Positions 35,608 to 47,724 of a stretch of DNA of 64,000 bases are shown piece by piece (position 1 is the first letter of the stretch; each line of letters starts with the position of its first letter). The notes beneath the pieces are model-generated. The model was not told the DNA's origin. It searched no databases and was given only the letters and a program-made list of their open reading frames with translations. Location of the stretch: NCBI GenBank assembly GCA_900660155.1, contig CABFPE010000132.1, forward strand, positions 754,465 to 818,464, given 5' to 3'. Both the position numbers and the translations under genes were made by a program. This DNA is from Hofstenia miamia (taxonomy: Eukaryota; Xenacoelomorpha; Acoela; Hofsteniidae).

Positions 35608-37894
35608 GATGCAGGTATTCATAAAATTTAAAAATTAAAATTTTATCGTCTATTTCAACTAACCAATATGACAAGCTAATCCTTTTGAACGTACTTCAAC
35701 TAACAGAGCTGTGAAATTAATTAAAGCAGAAACAATAATTGTCATTATCTTAAACATATTTAATGAATGTTGCTCTAGAAATAATCATTAAAAATGAAAC
35801 AGGTTTATTAATCACGGTATTATCCAAAAAATATACCAGACCATTGAAAGTTTGAAAAATGAAATGGTTTACGAGTAATATCATTTAATTTTTTGATTAA
35901 ATGCAGTTAATGCAATAAATGAAGAAGTTTATTATCCTATATGTATTAAATTATTTCAAACCGCGATCTCTGGAAATTGTTAATGATTTAATTAATTATT
36001 ACATCAGCATGCGAAAGCCTAACTGCATCAACTTTTCTATGTTTTCACTTGATTCGAATGAATTTTTTGTTTAATATTTCTTATATTTAGCTAAGCTTTA
36101 TATTGGTTTATATAATTATTAAATCATTAATTTTCCTAAACATTATTTTGGTCTACATTACTAGTTACTAACTAGTGATGTTCAGATTTCAGCATTACTC
36201 GATAAAATTTTCGACTACTCAAAACTACTAATATATTTTAGTATAGCAGCAACTGAACTGTCCCGTTGAATTATAGAATCTAGTACGCGCCTTAGATTTT
36301 AATACCACAGCAAGCCTAGGCACACCTGCACCCAATTTACACACAATAAAACTGAAATTTCACATTCTTTATCACAACTCGTTCTTAAATGTTACAAATT
36401 ACCTCAGTGTTTAACACAAAATAGTTATATCTTTTTTGAAATTCGAACCTAGATTTATTTAAGATTAATTTCGAACCTCAAGGGCCGGGTTGAGGCTTTA
36501 AACTGATTCAACAGAACGGGCCTCGAACTAAGCATGCCTCTTCATCAAAAAACGAACCACAAAATCCAAATTTCGTCGCAACTTTGTTAAGGGGACGATT
36601 ATTTTCCGTCCATGTCTATTTCTGTTTTCATAACTTCGAAATAGTTGGAAGATAACCATTGTACCATGAATAATGTGCCTGTTTTTCACGCACCTGATAT
36701 GAAACATCACTTCTATTCAAAATCTACTTAAAAAAATTTACATTTAAAAATGACAATTAGATGTCTTCCCAAGTTTACGAAACAGGTGGAAATGGTTATC
36801 ACTTTTTATGGGAATTTTCTGCATATATTTAATTTTAAGAACTTATATTTCTGAGAATTTTAAATTGTGCAACTACTAAAATGTTTCGTATTCTTATATA
36901 TAAAAGCAGTGTTGACCATATTAAGTTCAACAGATTCATTTAACAGAAACTGCTTGTGAATGCTATTTTAGTTTCCTTAACACTGTAATATCACCTACGT
37001 GCAAAGAAGCGTCATTAAATTTTTTTATTAATATTTATTTGCAGTGACTACGCATTCATTTGCCTTCCAAATGTTATGAAAATTTTTGGTTCTTACCATG
37101 ATAATGGGCGAACATTATTACAGACAATTGGTTTACATCACAACAATAATTGATTATCTTTTTAGCTGCAAATCTACGTTTCTGGAAAATTTATTTGAAA
37201 AAGAAAGCAATTCACACAATAATTTTTGATGCTTCTAAAAACACTCATGTTAAGAGTATCATTTATAATATTTTGAGAAAAAATTGCTTAGGTGATGATC
37301 ATTGCAATTTTATGCATTTCAAGTTTTTGGTAAGTAATTGGTTACATAATAAATCATAGTATGATTTATTTAGTAGGCCTCTAAACTACTAGAATCACAA
37401 TTTAGCAAACTACGGTAAAAATGTGAAGATTGATGCTCTCATTTTTATATGATAGATATATTGTCCAGCTAATTATATTTCTTAAATTATTGGGGCTCAG
37501 GTCCCTTCTGCCTCATTCCCTTGAGGGTAGTTGTTGTTGCTATTGATCTTAGACCACTTTAATTATCTAAACATTGGCTGTGGGTAGAATTTGACAGTGT
37601 AGTTGTCAAAAATCCAATCGTATTTTCATTGAAAACGGTCATATGATTCAAACAGGGAAATTTTTCATCAGAATTTTCACTGTTTCATGAAACACACTTT
37701 TCCATATAGGTGTTCAAGTCCCAGGTTAGAAAAATTTTTAAAGATACAATAGGCAGTTTGGAGTTAAATTGGAAATTATAGATGCTTAGCTCTGCAAATA
37801 TATGAAACAATTGCCTAATAATAATGAGTTGACTGTTTTATAAAGAAGTCAATTACTTATTGATTGAGTTATAAAGTAAAGTGAACTAATAAAG
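35608..37894. other. Intron between gene B exons i and j
   Basis: Nothing but AT-rich intron. The last ~350 bp resemble the corresponding gene A intron. Confidence 0.4.
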
Positions 37895-38045
37895 ACTACA
37901 ACACAATTGAGTTGAGATTCATTCCAAAATCTAATGAAGAGCTACGATTCGATTTTGAATACATCAGAAAATCTCGAAGAAGTATTGTTCCATTTCATCG
38001 GCTAAAATTTCAAACTCATTTTGTAAAAGACGATCTTAACCAAAG
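37895..38045 (+). CDS. Gene B, internal exon (exon j), paralogue of 3852-4002
   Basis: A 151-bp exon bounded by AG at 37893-37894 and the donor GTAAAT at 38046, matching the gene A exon in length and phase. It reads YNTIELRFIPKSNEEL and ends FVKDDLNQ. Replacements relative to A are Ser to Asn, Val to Ile, Arg to Ser, Leu to Arg and Lys to Gln, alongside silent changes. About 150 bp of upstream and 60 bp of downstream intron are also recognisably homologous, so the copies arose by DNA duplication and not by retroposition. The phase 2 exit joins in frame to the exon at 50431 (AG+G, Arg). Confidence 0.66.
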
Positions 38046-40230
38046 GTAAATTTCATCTAATTACAGAAAATGATATATAACACTAATATTAAAAGATGTG
38101 TAATTGATATTGGTTTCTAAATGGTTTTGCTTGGTCGGTTTGATCTGGAATTGTTAAATGTACAGGCACAGAACATTATTATAAACAGAGTTTGTAATAA
38201 GTATAGAGAATTTCGAGTCAGTAGTTTTAGCAATATGACAGAGGTTCTTACCGATACTCCAGAATATATCAATCTGAATTCATAGACAGACTTTAGACAC
38301 ACCTGATGTTTTTGAAATATTGATCACAATTTATTTACTTTTCAAATACAAAAAAAGTAATTTATAATTTCATTTTTAATTAATATGCCTAATGTATCTC
38401 TTGATGCAATTTCAAAAATTCTTAACTATGTATATTTTTTGCAAGATTTCTTTTAAGTTTTAGGGCAAAATATATTTGCTTTTTCAGAAAAATTTGCATA
38501 GGATACTGCAAAACAGCTATCATTAATGGACTTATAAAATGTCGAAGCATACAAAAATATAATTTCCTTCAAATGAAATATTTTACAAATGCAGTGTTAA
38601 AATATGTTATCAAACTTAATGTTCGTCCAGATGATATTTACAGAGATTTCTTGATAACGAAATGAAAACTCATGCAACGTCAATTTATCATTGGCGTTAA
38701 ATATTTATCAGTTGGCACAAACTATAAACTGTACAAATATCAATATATGTCAAGCTTTGTTTTACATAGCCTAAATTAGTTGTTTTAGTTTGATCAGACC
38801 GTTCTAAGCAGATTTTACTTTTATGATATTGCATGTTTATTTGATGCCAGAATATAGAAAATATCATCTTGGGCAATACACGTTTTGTTGCAATCATTGA
38901 AAGGTTTCCAATAATGTTAATTTGCTTGCGATTCAATTTTTTAAGAACTGCATTATTATTTCTCTATTACAATTAAATATCTATTTGCTAGTTAGGTCTC
39001 AGTTCCCTTGTTAATACATATATTTGACCTTAATAAGGCCAAACTCTCTTTTGGACAGCCTTAAATAAGGTCTTCAATTACAGCGTCCAAAAAGGCATCG
39101 TTTTCTCTTCGCATAATGAACACAAAAAGGACATGATTTGTAGGTGAATAAAATACTATTATCATTAGTTCAAACTACTTTCACATAAAGTAAATTATTG
39201 GGGATATGTTTAACAATATATGCCTGACTTTCGAATATTTGAACAGCTTCAAACCACCTTGTTGTTTTTCTTGCAAACCATGTTATTAGTATTTGCTATA
39301 AGGAAGTTATAGTTTAAGCTATGGAACATCTAAAGTCACTCTTGTAAAAGTTGAAATTGTTTATTCATTATCAATTTTTTAACAACATCAAGATGTAGCT
39401 AAATTATTAAGTTTATTATAATGTTAGTGACGCATTTGCTTAAACATATGCAAATATGTTTTGTTTTAAACTACCTGAGAAATGTAAATCATAAGAAAAT
39501 GTGCATTTAATCATACTTGTATTGTTAATAAAATATATTTGCAAATTTTACAAAATCGACATACATGTGTCAAAATTTATGCTATTAATAACTTATTTGT
39601 AATAATCTATGCACAATTACAAGATAGTGCACATGTGTTTAAAAATTCGGAAATTTGCTAATAACAGACGTATGTTGGCAAAGATATCAGAAATATTGTA
39701 TAAACCAAATTCAGTTTATATTGTCCGATGACTTCATGTCGACCAACGTACTAATTTCTAGTTGGAAAAAATAATGAGCATTGTTTTAAAGTCAGGTGTC
39801 GCAATTTCTTCATTTATGGCCCAGTCTTATGTTAGTCCTAGTCTATCTGAAATATTTATTCTCATGTATAAGACCAGTAATTCTCATGGGTCTGAGTACT
39901 CTGGCAGAAACCCAAATTTCACCCAGACCCAGTGGAGTATGCAAAGAGACATGGTTGAACGTCTCCCAAATTGATTGTTTGGTTAAGTAAAAAATGCCTC
40001 GATAAAAAATTAGAAAATCTTAAAAACTAAGGTCATAAAGTGCATCTTTTAGGGTATTATTTTTTAATATTAAAAAATATCGGGGCTTTGCCCGCTTTTA
40101 GACAGCCATTTAATCCCATCATCAGAGAATCTTGAGTACGCTCTTACCAAGAACCACGGAAGATTGCAAATAAGTTTCCTGGCCTTGGGTTAGAGTGCAT
40201 GTTGTTAACTCTGTTCCAATCCTGATGTAA
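38046..40230. other. Start of the last intron of gene B
   Basis: Homologous to gene A for about 100 bp, then unrelated AT-rich sequence without a recognised feature. Confidence 0.35.
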
Positions 40231-41073
40231 ATGCATACTGAGTTTTCCACTATCATAAAGTTCTATAAAGAGGATTGCGTGGGTGCGATTATCACCTCTA
40301 TTTTAATTATAATTAATATATCGTATAATTTATCGTGGTCATATCATATTTTTCAGAGAATTAAAAAATCCAATATAACATTATTACAACTACGAAGAAA
40401 TTTACCTTCAAGTCTACCATCGTCTACTAAATTTAAATTATTTAAATCGATTATCATGCCAAGTTTATTTTATGCCTCTCCTATTTGGTATGCAAACTCC
40501 ACAGATATAGACAAACTTGAAAAATTTCAAAAAAAATGTTTAAGATGGATTAGTAATATGGCATACAAAAATGCTTTAATTTACTATAAACTCCTACCAG
40601 TTTCATTATTTCTTCAATTAAAGGATGTCCATCAATTAATAGATATAATCCATGGAAGATATGATTTAATTAATATTTTAGACTATGTTTCATTTGAATT
40701 CAAAAACAATCGAAAAACTAAAAGTCTACTATTTGTTATAAAGAAAACGAAGAAAAATACTAGTGATCATTGGTACTTTAATAGAATTTGCTGCATTGGG
40801 AATTATTTAATTCGGGAATACAATTTTGATTTCTTTGGAAATCCAAAAATTAACAAAAAGAAAATGTACGATATTCTTTATGAATTTTTAGAAAATTCAT
40901 ATGAAAGTAATGGATGTAAACGATTCTTTTTATGTTTATGCAGTAACTGCAAAAAATCATTTAATTTTTGTAAATATTAATAATGCTTTTTATATTTATG
41001 TTATTCTATATTATTGTATACTTATCTACAGCTTAATAAAGCCTAGTAGTAGTAGTAGTAGTAGTAGTAGTAA
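40231..41073 (+). mobile_element. 5'-truncated CR1/jockey-like retrotransposon with (TAG)n tail
   Basis: An open 249-codon frame (40231-40980) encodes the end of a reverse transcriptase ORF: NLSWSYHIFQRIKKSN, then LFKSIIMPSLFYASPIWY, KLEKFQKKCLRWISN and LLPVSLFLQLKDV, ending with a short CxxCKK tail. The palm domain is absent. The coding frame is intact at this end, so the insertion may be young. The 3' end carries about nine TAG/AGT units (41044-41073). It sits in the last intron of gene B. Confidence 0.8.
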
Positions 41074-41076
41074 ATT

Positions 41077-41337
41077 GCACTGCAATATTTCTTAGTGATA
41101 TTAAAATTCTACATTACTTTTTTTGGCCCCTGCAGCACTATTGGGAAAACATATAAATTCAGTATAACAATATTTTTGGTATACCTATGGTCAAATATAA
41201 ACTAATAACAAAATGAAACATAAACAAATAGGCTACAAATGAAAATTCAAACCACATTGTTTGATAACATACTAATAGCTGATGCTCCCGAAAATATAAC
41301 CACCGCAATGCACCGTCAGTCAAATAATGAACGCCGC
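41077..41337. repeat. Dispersed repeat, inverted copy of 29560-29817
   Basis: Reverse-complement copy, starting CACTGCAATATTTC directly after the (TAG)n tail of a retroelement at 41073. Confidence 0.75.
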
Positions 41338-41879
41338 ACTGCAAGAGTTCTTAACCTTAAATGACGACTTCTGACTTTGCGGACCGCATGCTCAGACTGG
41401 TTTTGGGTGGCCTATTGACAGAAAAAGTAATTGAGTCTATTTTTCAAATGGAAAAAGTCAATATTTTAATGTACTTCAAACACACGAACAATTTTTTTGC
41501 AAATGTTCACTATAACAGGCATTACCAATATTGATGAGGCCAAATTCCAGGATTGGAAAAAATTATAGAGATTCTGAACGAAACAGGGTTGGTGGCTTCA
41601 AAACCACAATATGTTGTTTAGGGCTAAGGATATTAAATTTATAAGTTGTGATATACATAAAGTTAGTAAATGTATAATCACAAATCAAGCAATGTCCGTC
41701 TGAAATTGTCAACAGGTAAATGACACTATTGCTTGTTCAATTCCTTACTCGCTTATTCATGTAACACGAGCAGCAAGATCTACGTACTCATGGACTGCTG
41801 TGATTGGTTAGCTTATTATTAAATTATAAATTAACTAATCACAGATGGCCATGGCTTACTCATGAAAACATAAAATATA

Positions 41880-42665
41880 CTGCTACTGCCATTCATATCA
41901 GGAAACAGGTGATCCAAAAATTCCAGTTTGGACTGTCTCAAAAAGGAGCAATATAGCCGCTTTAATTACCGATCTAGTAAAGAAAGAAGAGCCTCCACCA
42001 AAATCCACAGAAAGAAGCTCATTAATTAAGATGTCTGTAATTTGTTTAAAAATGACACCAAGGGTATAGAGAAGTTGTTGGATTGATGGTCAAATGCATT
42101 CACTAAGAAGCCTTCCCTAATTTTATGGAAATATTGTTTAGTTAGGCGACAGAACGCCAAAAACTTTAAAATTCAATTTGTATCACATCAAATCGAAATT
42201 ACGATGGTATCATGAAACAATAACTGTCAAAGAGACTGTGCAATGTTGTATTTTTCAATGAAAGTCGTGTACATTTTCAATTCGTCAAGAGACCTAGACT
42301 TCAAGTGTATCGATATAAACCGCGATATTTATCAACAGAAATCTATCATGGTCATTTGGGGCAATTTGGAGTTCAGGCAAAGGTGGATAAAACGATTAAT
42401 GGAAAGCAGTATATTGACAACCTCAGGCCCATCATGAGATCATGTGCAAATCAATGGATGTATGCTTTTGTCAGGGGACTCCGTACTTCAATCTCATTGA
42501 AAATGTATGGAATCAATTTAAGAGATGTTGGATAATCGTAAGATTACAGATGTAAATAATCTATAGCCAGCAACAAAAGAATGATTTCCGACGGTTACAT
42601 TGCTAATGTGTTTAAATCAATGCCAAGGAGGGTACAAGCTGCTATGAAAAATAAAGGATACCTTA
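41880..42665 (+). pseudogene. Decayed Tc1-type transposase
   Basis: Plus-strand pieces: VVFFNESRVHFQF near 42245 (Tc1 has FSDESRF here; the catalytic Asp is Asn), RVYRYKPRYLSTEIYHGH-like sequence at 42300-42355, INGKQYIDNLRPIM (42395-42435), IENVWNQFKR (42495) and MPRRVQAAMKNKGY (42625-42660). Several frameshifts and stops. The C-terminal end is cut by the TTAA insertion at 42666. No clear inverted repeats remain. Confidence 0.65.
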
Positions 42666-42669
42666 TTAA

Positions 42670-44240
42670 CCCTTTCAGGACCACAAGGTCTGTGAGACAG
42701 CTCATGATCTAAATTTTTGATGTTTTGCGGTTTCAGATTAAAAAACCCCAGAACCAGTCTCATGTTTGTATCTATTGTAGTTTCCAAGATAATTTAGGGG
42801 ACTCAGGTGTCCCTACTGTCCCGAAGGGAAAAAATGACTATTATTCCATATAACAACTACATTGCATTAAAATGTTACATACTTGCTAGATTAAAGTAAA
42901 TTGGTATCTATGCTAAAGACAAAAACAACATGACATTCAATAACAGTCTTTAGGCAATGAGGGACACCTGTGTCCCTGTGGTCTGGGGGAAAATGCAGAT
43001 ATTTTTTATTTCACAATTTTCACAGAAAAGCCTAACTAAAAAAATGACTGAAATCGCTGGCTGCCTTTTTTGTTATAATTGCTTGCTAATAATTTACGTT
43101 TTCTGGAATATCAAGCAAAACATCGCCTTGATCGTACTTACACTTCTCAGCTTTTATAAATTTTGGTTTTCTGCTCAATTTAAGTTCTTCCAACTTTGCT
43201 TTTATCCGCTTCTTTGGAGGAGACTTATCGCATTCTAATGGTTCGTGTATTGCTGCTTCAGGAACCAAGACACGATGGTCACTTTCCACACTTTCCCCTG
43301 TCTCAGTACACACTGAATCTGCAACAAACTCTGTGTCAGAATCTTCTAACAGATTTTCCACCTCACTTTCATTTTCGCTTCCAATTTCATCCAACATCGC
43401 AAAAATCTCATCACTTTCTGTTTCTCTGTCAATCCGTACATATTTCTTTCTGTTGTTTGATGCCATGTTTAACTTATGCACTAAAATGTAAAAAGCAGAG
43501 TTTGGTAACAGGGGTTTTACGTGAGCACCTCCGTTATCAAAACATACACAAACAAACACAAAACAAACACTGAGTTTTGGCCTTCAAAATTTGAAAATTA
43601 GCGAATTATTCTGTATGGAGATATTCAACCATGCATAGGAAATTTCTTAAATAAATGACCCTGTTAGAATTTTTTTTAAATATCTGATTTCAGCTCCTTC
43701 CCATAGGGATACGGGTGTCCTAACTTCTTTTAATAAAGACAAAAAAAGTCAAAATATGATTTAGAGGTAAATAGTAAACGGTAGATACAACTGTCCCCAA
43801 TTAAAACTTCGTTTTCAGAAACAACCCTTATTTTGTTCAGATTGAGCCAAATGGTCCTTCCGGACAGTAGGGACACACATGTCCTTGAACAAATTATTGC
43901 AAATATCTCAGGCTGTATAGTAGTAAATCAAATCGGGTTTTTTTTAACAGTTATGTATTACTGTCCTCTTTTGGTTTCTGACAATTACGTTTAGTTGTAG
44001 TGAGATAACTTTCCACAGGACACCCAGTAATGTTGAAAGGAGAAATTGGACCAAATTTGGGTCAAATTTTGGTCCATATTTTCGTCGAAAATGGTGAAAA
44101 TTAAAAAAAAATATTTTGAAGTTGAAGAAATAACTTTGAACTATATATCCAAACTGAAGCTAATGTTTTTTACTTGGTACAGTCTCAAATCTATTAACTT
44201 AAAAGTTGGGGACTCCTGTGTCCCTATGTTGCCGAAAGGG
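42670..44240 (-). mobile_element. piggyBac-like element, deletion derivative
   Basis: TTAA at 42666-42669 and 44241-44244 flank ends CCCTTTCAGGACC and (inverted) CCCTTTCGGCAAC. The 1571-bp element retains only the transposase N-terminus (43086-43466, minus). Internal copies of GGTGTCCCTACTGTCC-like motifs occur at about 42814, 42961, 43708, 43860, 44019 and 44212, in both orientations. It inserted into the end of a dead Tc1 transposase. Confidence 0.85.
43086..43466 (-). CDS. piggyBac-like transposase N-terminal fragment
   Basis: From the ATG at 43466 down to the stop at 43086, 126 residues: MASNNRKKYVRIDRETESDE, then an acidic stretch with LLEDSDTEF and a basic PPKKRIKAKLEELKLSRKPK. Short acidic N-terminal domains with an ED-S-D pattern are typical of PGBD/piggyBac transposases. 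The catalytic DDD domain and Cys-rich C-terminus are absent. An upstream GTG-led extension is not needed. It could persist as a titrating or DNA-independent peptide, or be inert; the frame itself is unbroken. Confidence 0.7.
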   Translation of the reverse strand: MASNNRKKYVRIDRETESDEIFAMLDEIGSENESEVENLLEDSDTEFVADSVCTETGESVESDHRVLVPEAAIHEPLECDKSPPKKRIKAKLEELKLSRKPKFIKAEKCKYDQGDVLLDIPENVNY

Positions 44241-45181
44241 TTAAATGCTAAAAACACGTGTATTTCATTTGAATTTTGTTTTGTAGTTGCTTCTGTTATT
44301 ATTAATAATTTAGTCAATTTGTTTTCTATATTTTTTGTTATCCACATTATTACAAAAGTTTCTTTGCTTTGCACAGATTATATGAATTGTATATACATGA
44401 GAGTTCTTGTAAGAAAACTGGAAAATTTAATTAGAAGAAATTGATTTTTATATGAAAACCGCTAAATATGTATTCTTTCATCATATACGTACTTCGAATT
44501 TCAAATATTGTTAATATACATTTTTGAAATTGAGAAAGAACCTAGCCGCGACTTGTTTCTCTTTTATAAAAGAGTGGAAATTACAACTAAATGGAAAAGT
44601 GATCCGTTGTAGTAACTGGGCAGCTACAAAGAAATAATTTATTGATCAGAAAGCGTTAGAATCTGAAGTGTTAGGACAATGTTACAAAATGAATATCATC
44701 GAGAATACGCTTTGAACATAGCCGGCAATGTATTTGCTGCTTAATTGGTCAGCAATAAGCAATAGCATGATTCGCTAACAATAAATTTCACTGACTTTGT
44801 CAGTGATGTAATCATTCTGAGTCAGTGGTTAGGAGAATGGTTACATCAAGTACAAGTAGCAACAGTAGCCATAAGGGAAATGATCTAAAACGATACTTGT
44901 AAAGTAGCGTTAACAATCGTGTGAAATGAAGTGCTAACTAGAGGAGAATTTAGGGACTCCGTTACTCCTTAATACAATTAATTAACGCGTTATGGAAATC
45001 ATAGCGTGATTTTTGCTCAATGTTTTATTCGGAGGACTAAGAATGCCTGATTGCCCCCTACAACATTTTAGTTTCAAATCAAAATATTCAAAGTTAAAAT
45101 GTATACATGTATATGTAGAGAACAAATTAATGTATGTTAACTTCAATTTAAAATATGTAAAGTAATACACAAAAAATGTAC

Positions 45182-45290
45182 ATTTCAAATTAGAACTTGT
45201 AAACTTCAAATTATAATGTATAAACTTCAAATTAGAACATGTAAACTTCAATTTTAAAAATATAAACTTCAAATTTAAAAATGTTTAAAA
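45182..45290. repeat. 21-bp minisatellite
   Basis: TAAACTTCAAATTAGAACATG-type units start at 45200, 45221, 45242 and 45263. Diverged units extend both ways and make an artefactual open frame on the minus strand. Confidence 0.8.
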
Positions 45291-46134
45291 TTTAAATTAA
45301 AATTATTTAATGTTTTTCGTTTTTAATGGAGGACAACTACCAATTGTGGGTATTACCAAAGTGGGCTAAATTACAAAGTGGGTAAAAACTAAAAATGCGA
45401 TAGTTTTTAATCAGGAAATTATAAATCAACGGAATTTGAAAAACTAAATAGTGCTTCTACATGTGGAATTGATATTTCTATTTAAATATATGTCTTACAT
45501 GTATATGTTTTATGTATTTTTCGTTATCTGTGTTGCAAAATGTACTTTATAATTGGGGTTTTTTTTTAGAAAATTTGCCTTTGTTGAAAGATAGAGATGT
45601 TAATATATATTACAAACACAAAAGTAGACGCATATTTCAATTCTCCAAAATCTATAAATATTAATATTACAGGGTTAATGATTTTTAGCCCACTTTAGCT
45701 TTAGCCGACTTTTCAGTAAACCCTAATCGTGAGATAGCAGTAAATTGTATTTAGTATTCGTTTTTCTCAACATTGAAGCGCACAAAGGAATGCCAAACAT
45801 TATCTTTTTTGAAAAAACCTTGAAATGCCAGCTGGTAATAGCAAATATGCAGTTACCTTCTCAGACGTCATCCTCTTCCGATAAATGATCCCAATTCAGA
45901 AATAGTTATAGTAATTTATAATGCTCATGTATATGGAAATCTTTACGTAATAACGCAAGAAGAATTTCAAGGTGTTCAATTGCTAAGATTGGCATCCTTA
46001 AATTCAATTGAAGGGTGTTAGAATATTGTCAAATGAGGAGTCAAAAGAGCTTTAAAAGTAAACGTAAAACTAAAAATATACAAGTTGTATAGTTGGTATG
46101 CCGTCTGCACCGGCATACGAGGTAAATGACTAAA

Positions 46135-47010
46135 AAAAAAGAAGTAGAAAACATATATTACTTTGAAAAACATTTGATATTTAGGTTCGCCAAAAAGTTG
46201 TTTCTGCATATATCATATCAAGTGTTAAGTAGAAAACATATATTGCTTAGGAAAACATTTGAATTTAGGATTGTCATAAGGTTGTTCCTGTATATGCCTT
46301 ATACAGTGTTAAGTAGAAAACATATATTACTTAGAAAAACATCTGATATTTAGGTTCGCCAAAAAGTTGTTTCTGCATATATCATATCAAGTGTTAAGTA
46401 GAAAACATATATTGCTTAGGAAAACATTTGAATTTAGGATTGTCATAAGGTTGTTCCTGTATATGCCTTATACAGTGTTAAGTAGAAAACATATATTACT
46501 TAGAAAAACATCTGATATTTAGGTTCGCCAAAAAGTTGTTTCTGCATATATCATATCAAGTGTTAAGTAGAAAACATATATTGCTTAGGAAAACATTTGA
46601 ATTTAGGATTGTCATAAGGTTGTTCCTGTATATGCCTTATAAAGTGTTAAGTAGAAAACATATATTACTTAGAAAAACATTTGATATTTAGGTTCGCCAA
46701 AAAGTTGTTTCTGCATATATCTTATCAAGTGTTAAGTAGAAAAAATACATTGCTTAGGAAAACATTTGAACTTAGGATTGTCATAAGGTTGTTCCTGTAT
46801 ATGCCTTATAAAGTGTTAAGTAGAAAACATATATTACTTAGAAAATCATCTGATATTTAGGTTCGCCAAAAAGTTGTTTCTGCATATATCTTATCAAATG
46901 TTAAGTAGAAAACATATATTGCTTAGGAAAACATTTGAATTTAGGATTGCCATAAGGTTGTTCCTGTATTTGTCTTATTAAAAATTAACTAAAAAAACGT
47001 GCATTGCTTA
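46135..47010. repeat. Satellite array, alternating 84/85-bp units (169-bp dimer)
   Basis: GTGTTAAGT starts at 46222, 46306, 46391, 46475, 46560, 46644, 46729, 46813 and (mutated) 46898. Two unit types alternate: one has TTGCTTAGGAAAACATTTGAA and GATTGTCATAAGG, the other TTACTTAGAAAAACATCTGA and GGTTCGCCAAAAAG. It is a higher-order dimer repeat. It lies in the last intron of gene B. Confidence 0.9.
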
Positions 47011-47429
47011 GAAAAACATTTGAATTTATGAGCGCCTTGAAGTTTTTTCTTCTGCAAGTAGGAAGGAAATATATATCTGCCATTTGATGTAGTAATGCAA
47101 GCACTCTGTGAGGATAGTTGCAGAAATATATTCAATTTACCGCAATTCAGTCACAAAATCTAACTAACAGTATTCGTGCTATTCAGTAAATTATAGTAGC
47201 ATTGAATCCAATGTTCCGAAATCTTTATGTGAATTAAACTCCATGCATCTTAGGTGTTACAATAAATATTGGTAAATAAAGCTAATCACTACTGTTATAT
47301 TTACAGATTGTTCTGTGCACTGCTCTCATAAATCAGGTTTAAATGTTTTATGTATATTTGCTATTGAAATTTAAACTTTATAAACATAAAGTCGATAATA
47401 TATATGTCTAATTAATTTTTGCATTTGAA

Positions 47430-47720
47430 CTTAGGATTGTCATAAGGTTGTTCCTGTATATGCCTTATAAAGTGTTAAGTAGACAACATATATTACTTAG
47501 AAAAACATTTGATATTTAGCTTCGCCAAAAAAGTTGTTTCTGCATATATTTTATCAAGTGTTAAATTTAGGATCGCCAGAAGTCTGTTCTTGTATATGCC
47601 TTAAAAAGTGTTAAGTATAAAACATATTGTTTAGAGAAATGTTTTGATTTGCGATCAAAATAAGATTGTCCTTGTATATTTCTTCTTAATTGTTAAGCAG
47701 AAAGCACATATTGCTTAGAG
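47430..47720. repeat. Diverged outlying copies of the 84-bp satellite
   Basis: Units at about 47472, 47558, 47608 (shortened to 50 bp) and 47690, separated from the main array by about 400 bp of other sequence. More diverged than the core, as expected at an array edge. Confidence 0.75.
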
Positions 47721-47724
47721 AAAC

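Noticed and set aside
44982-45272. 96-codon minus-strand ORF
   Set aside because: Produced by the 21-bp minisatellite; the repeated peptide pattern follows the DNA period.
46126-46353. 75-codon ORF in the satellite array
   Set aside because: Falls within the 84-bp repeat and recurs only because of it.
46135-47010. CRISPR-like array
   Set aside because: Units are contiguous 84/85-bp repeats without unique spacers, in a eukaryotic intron.
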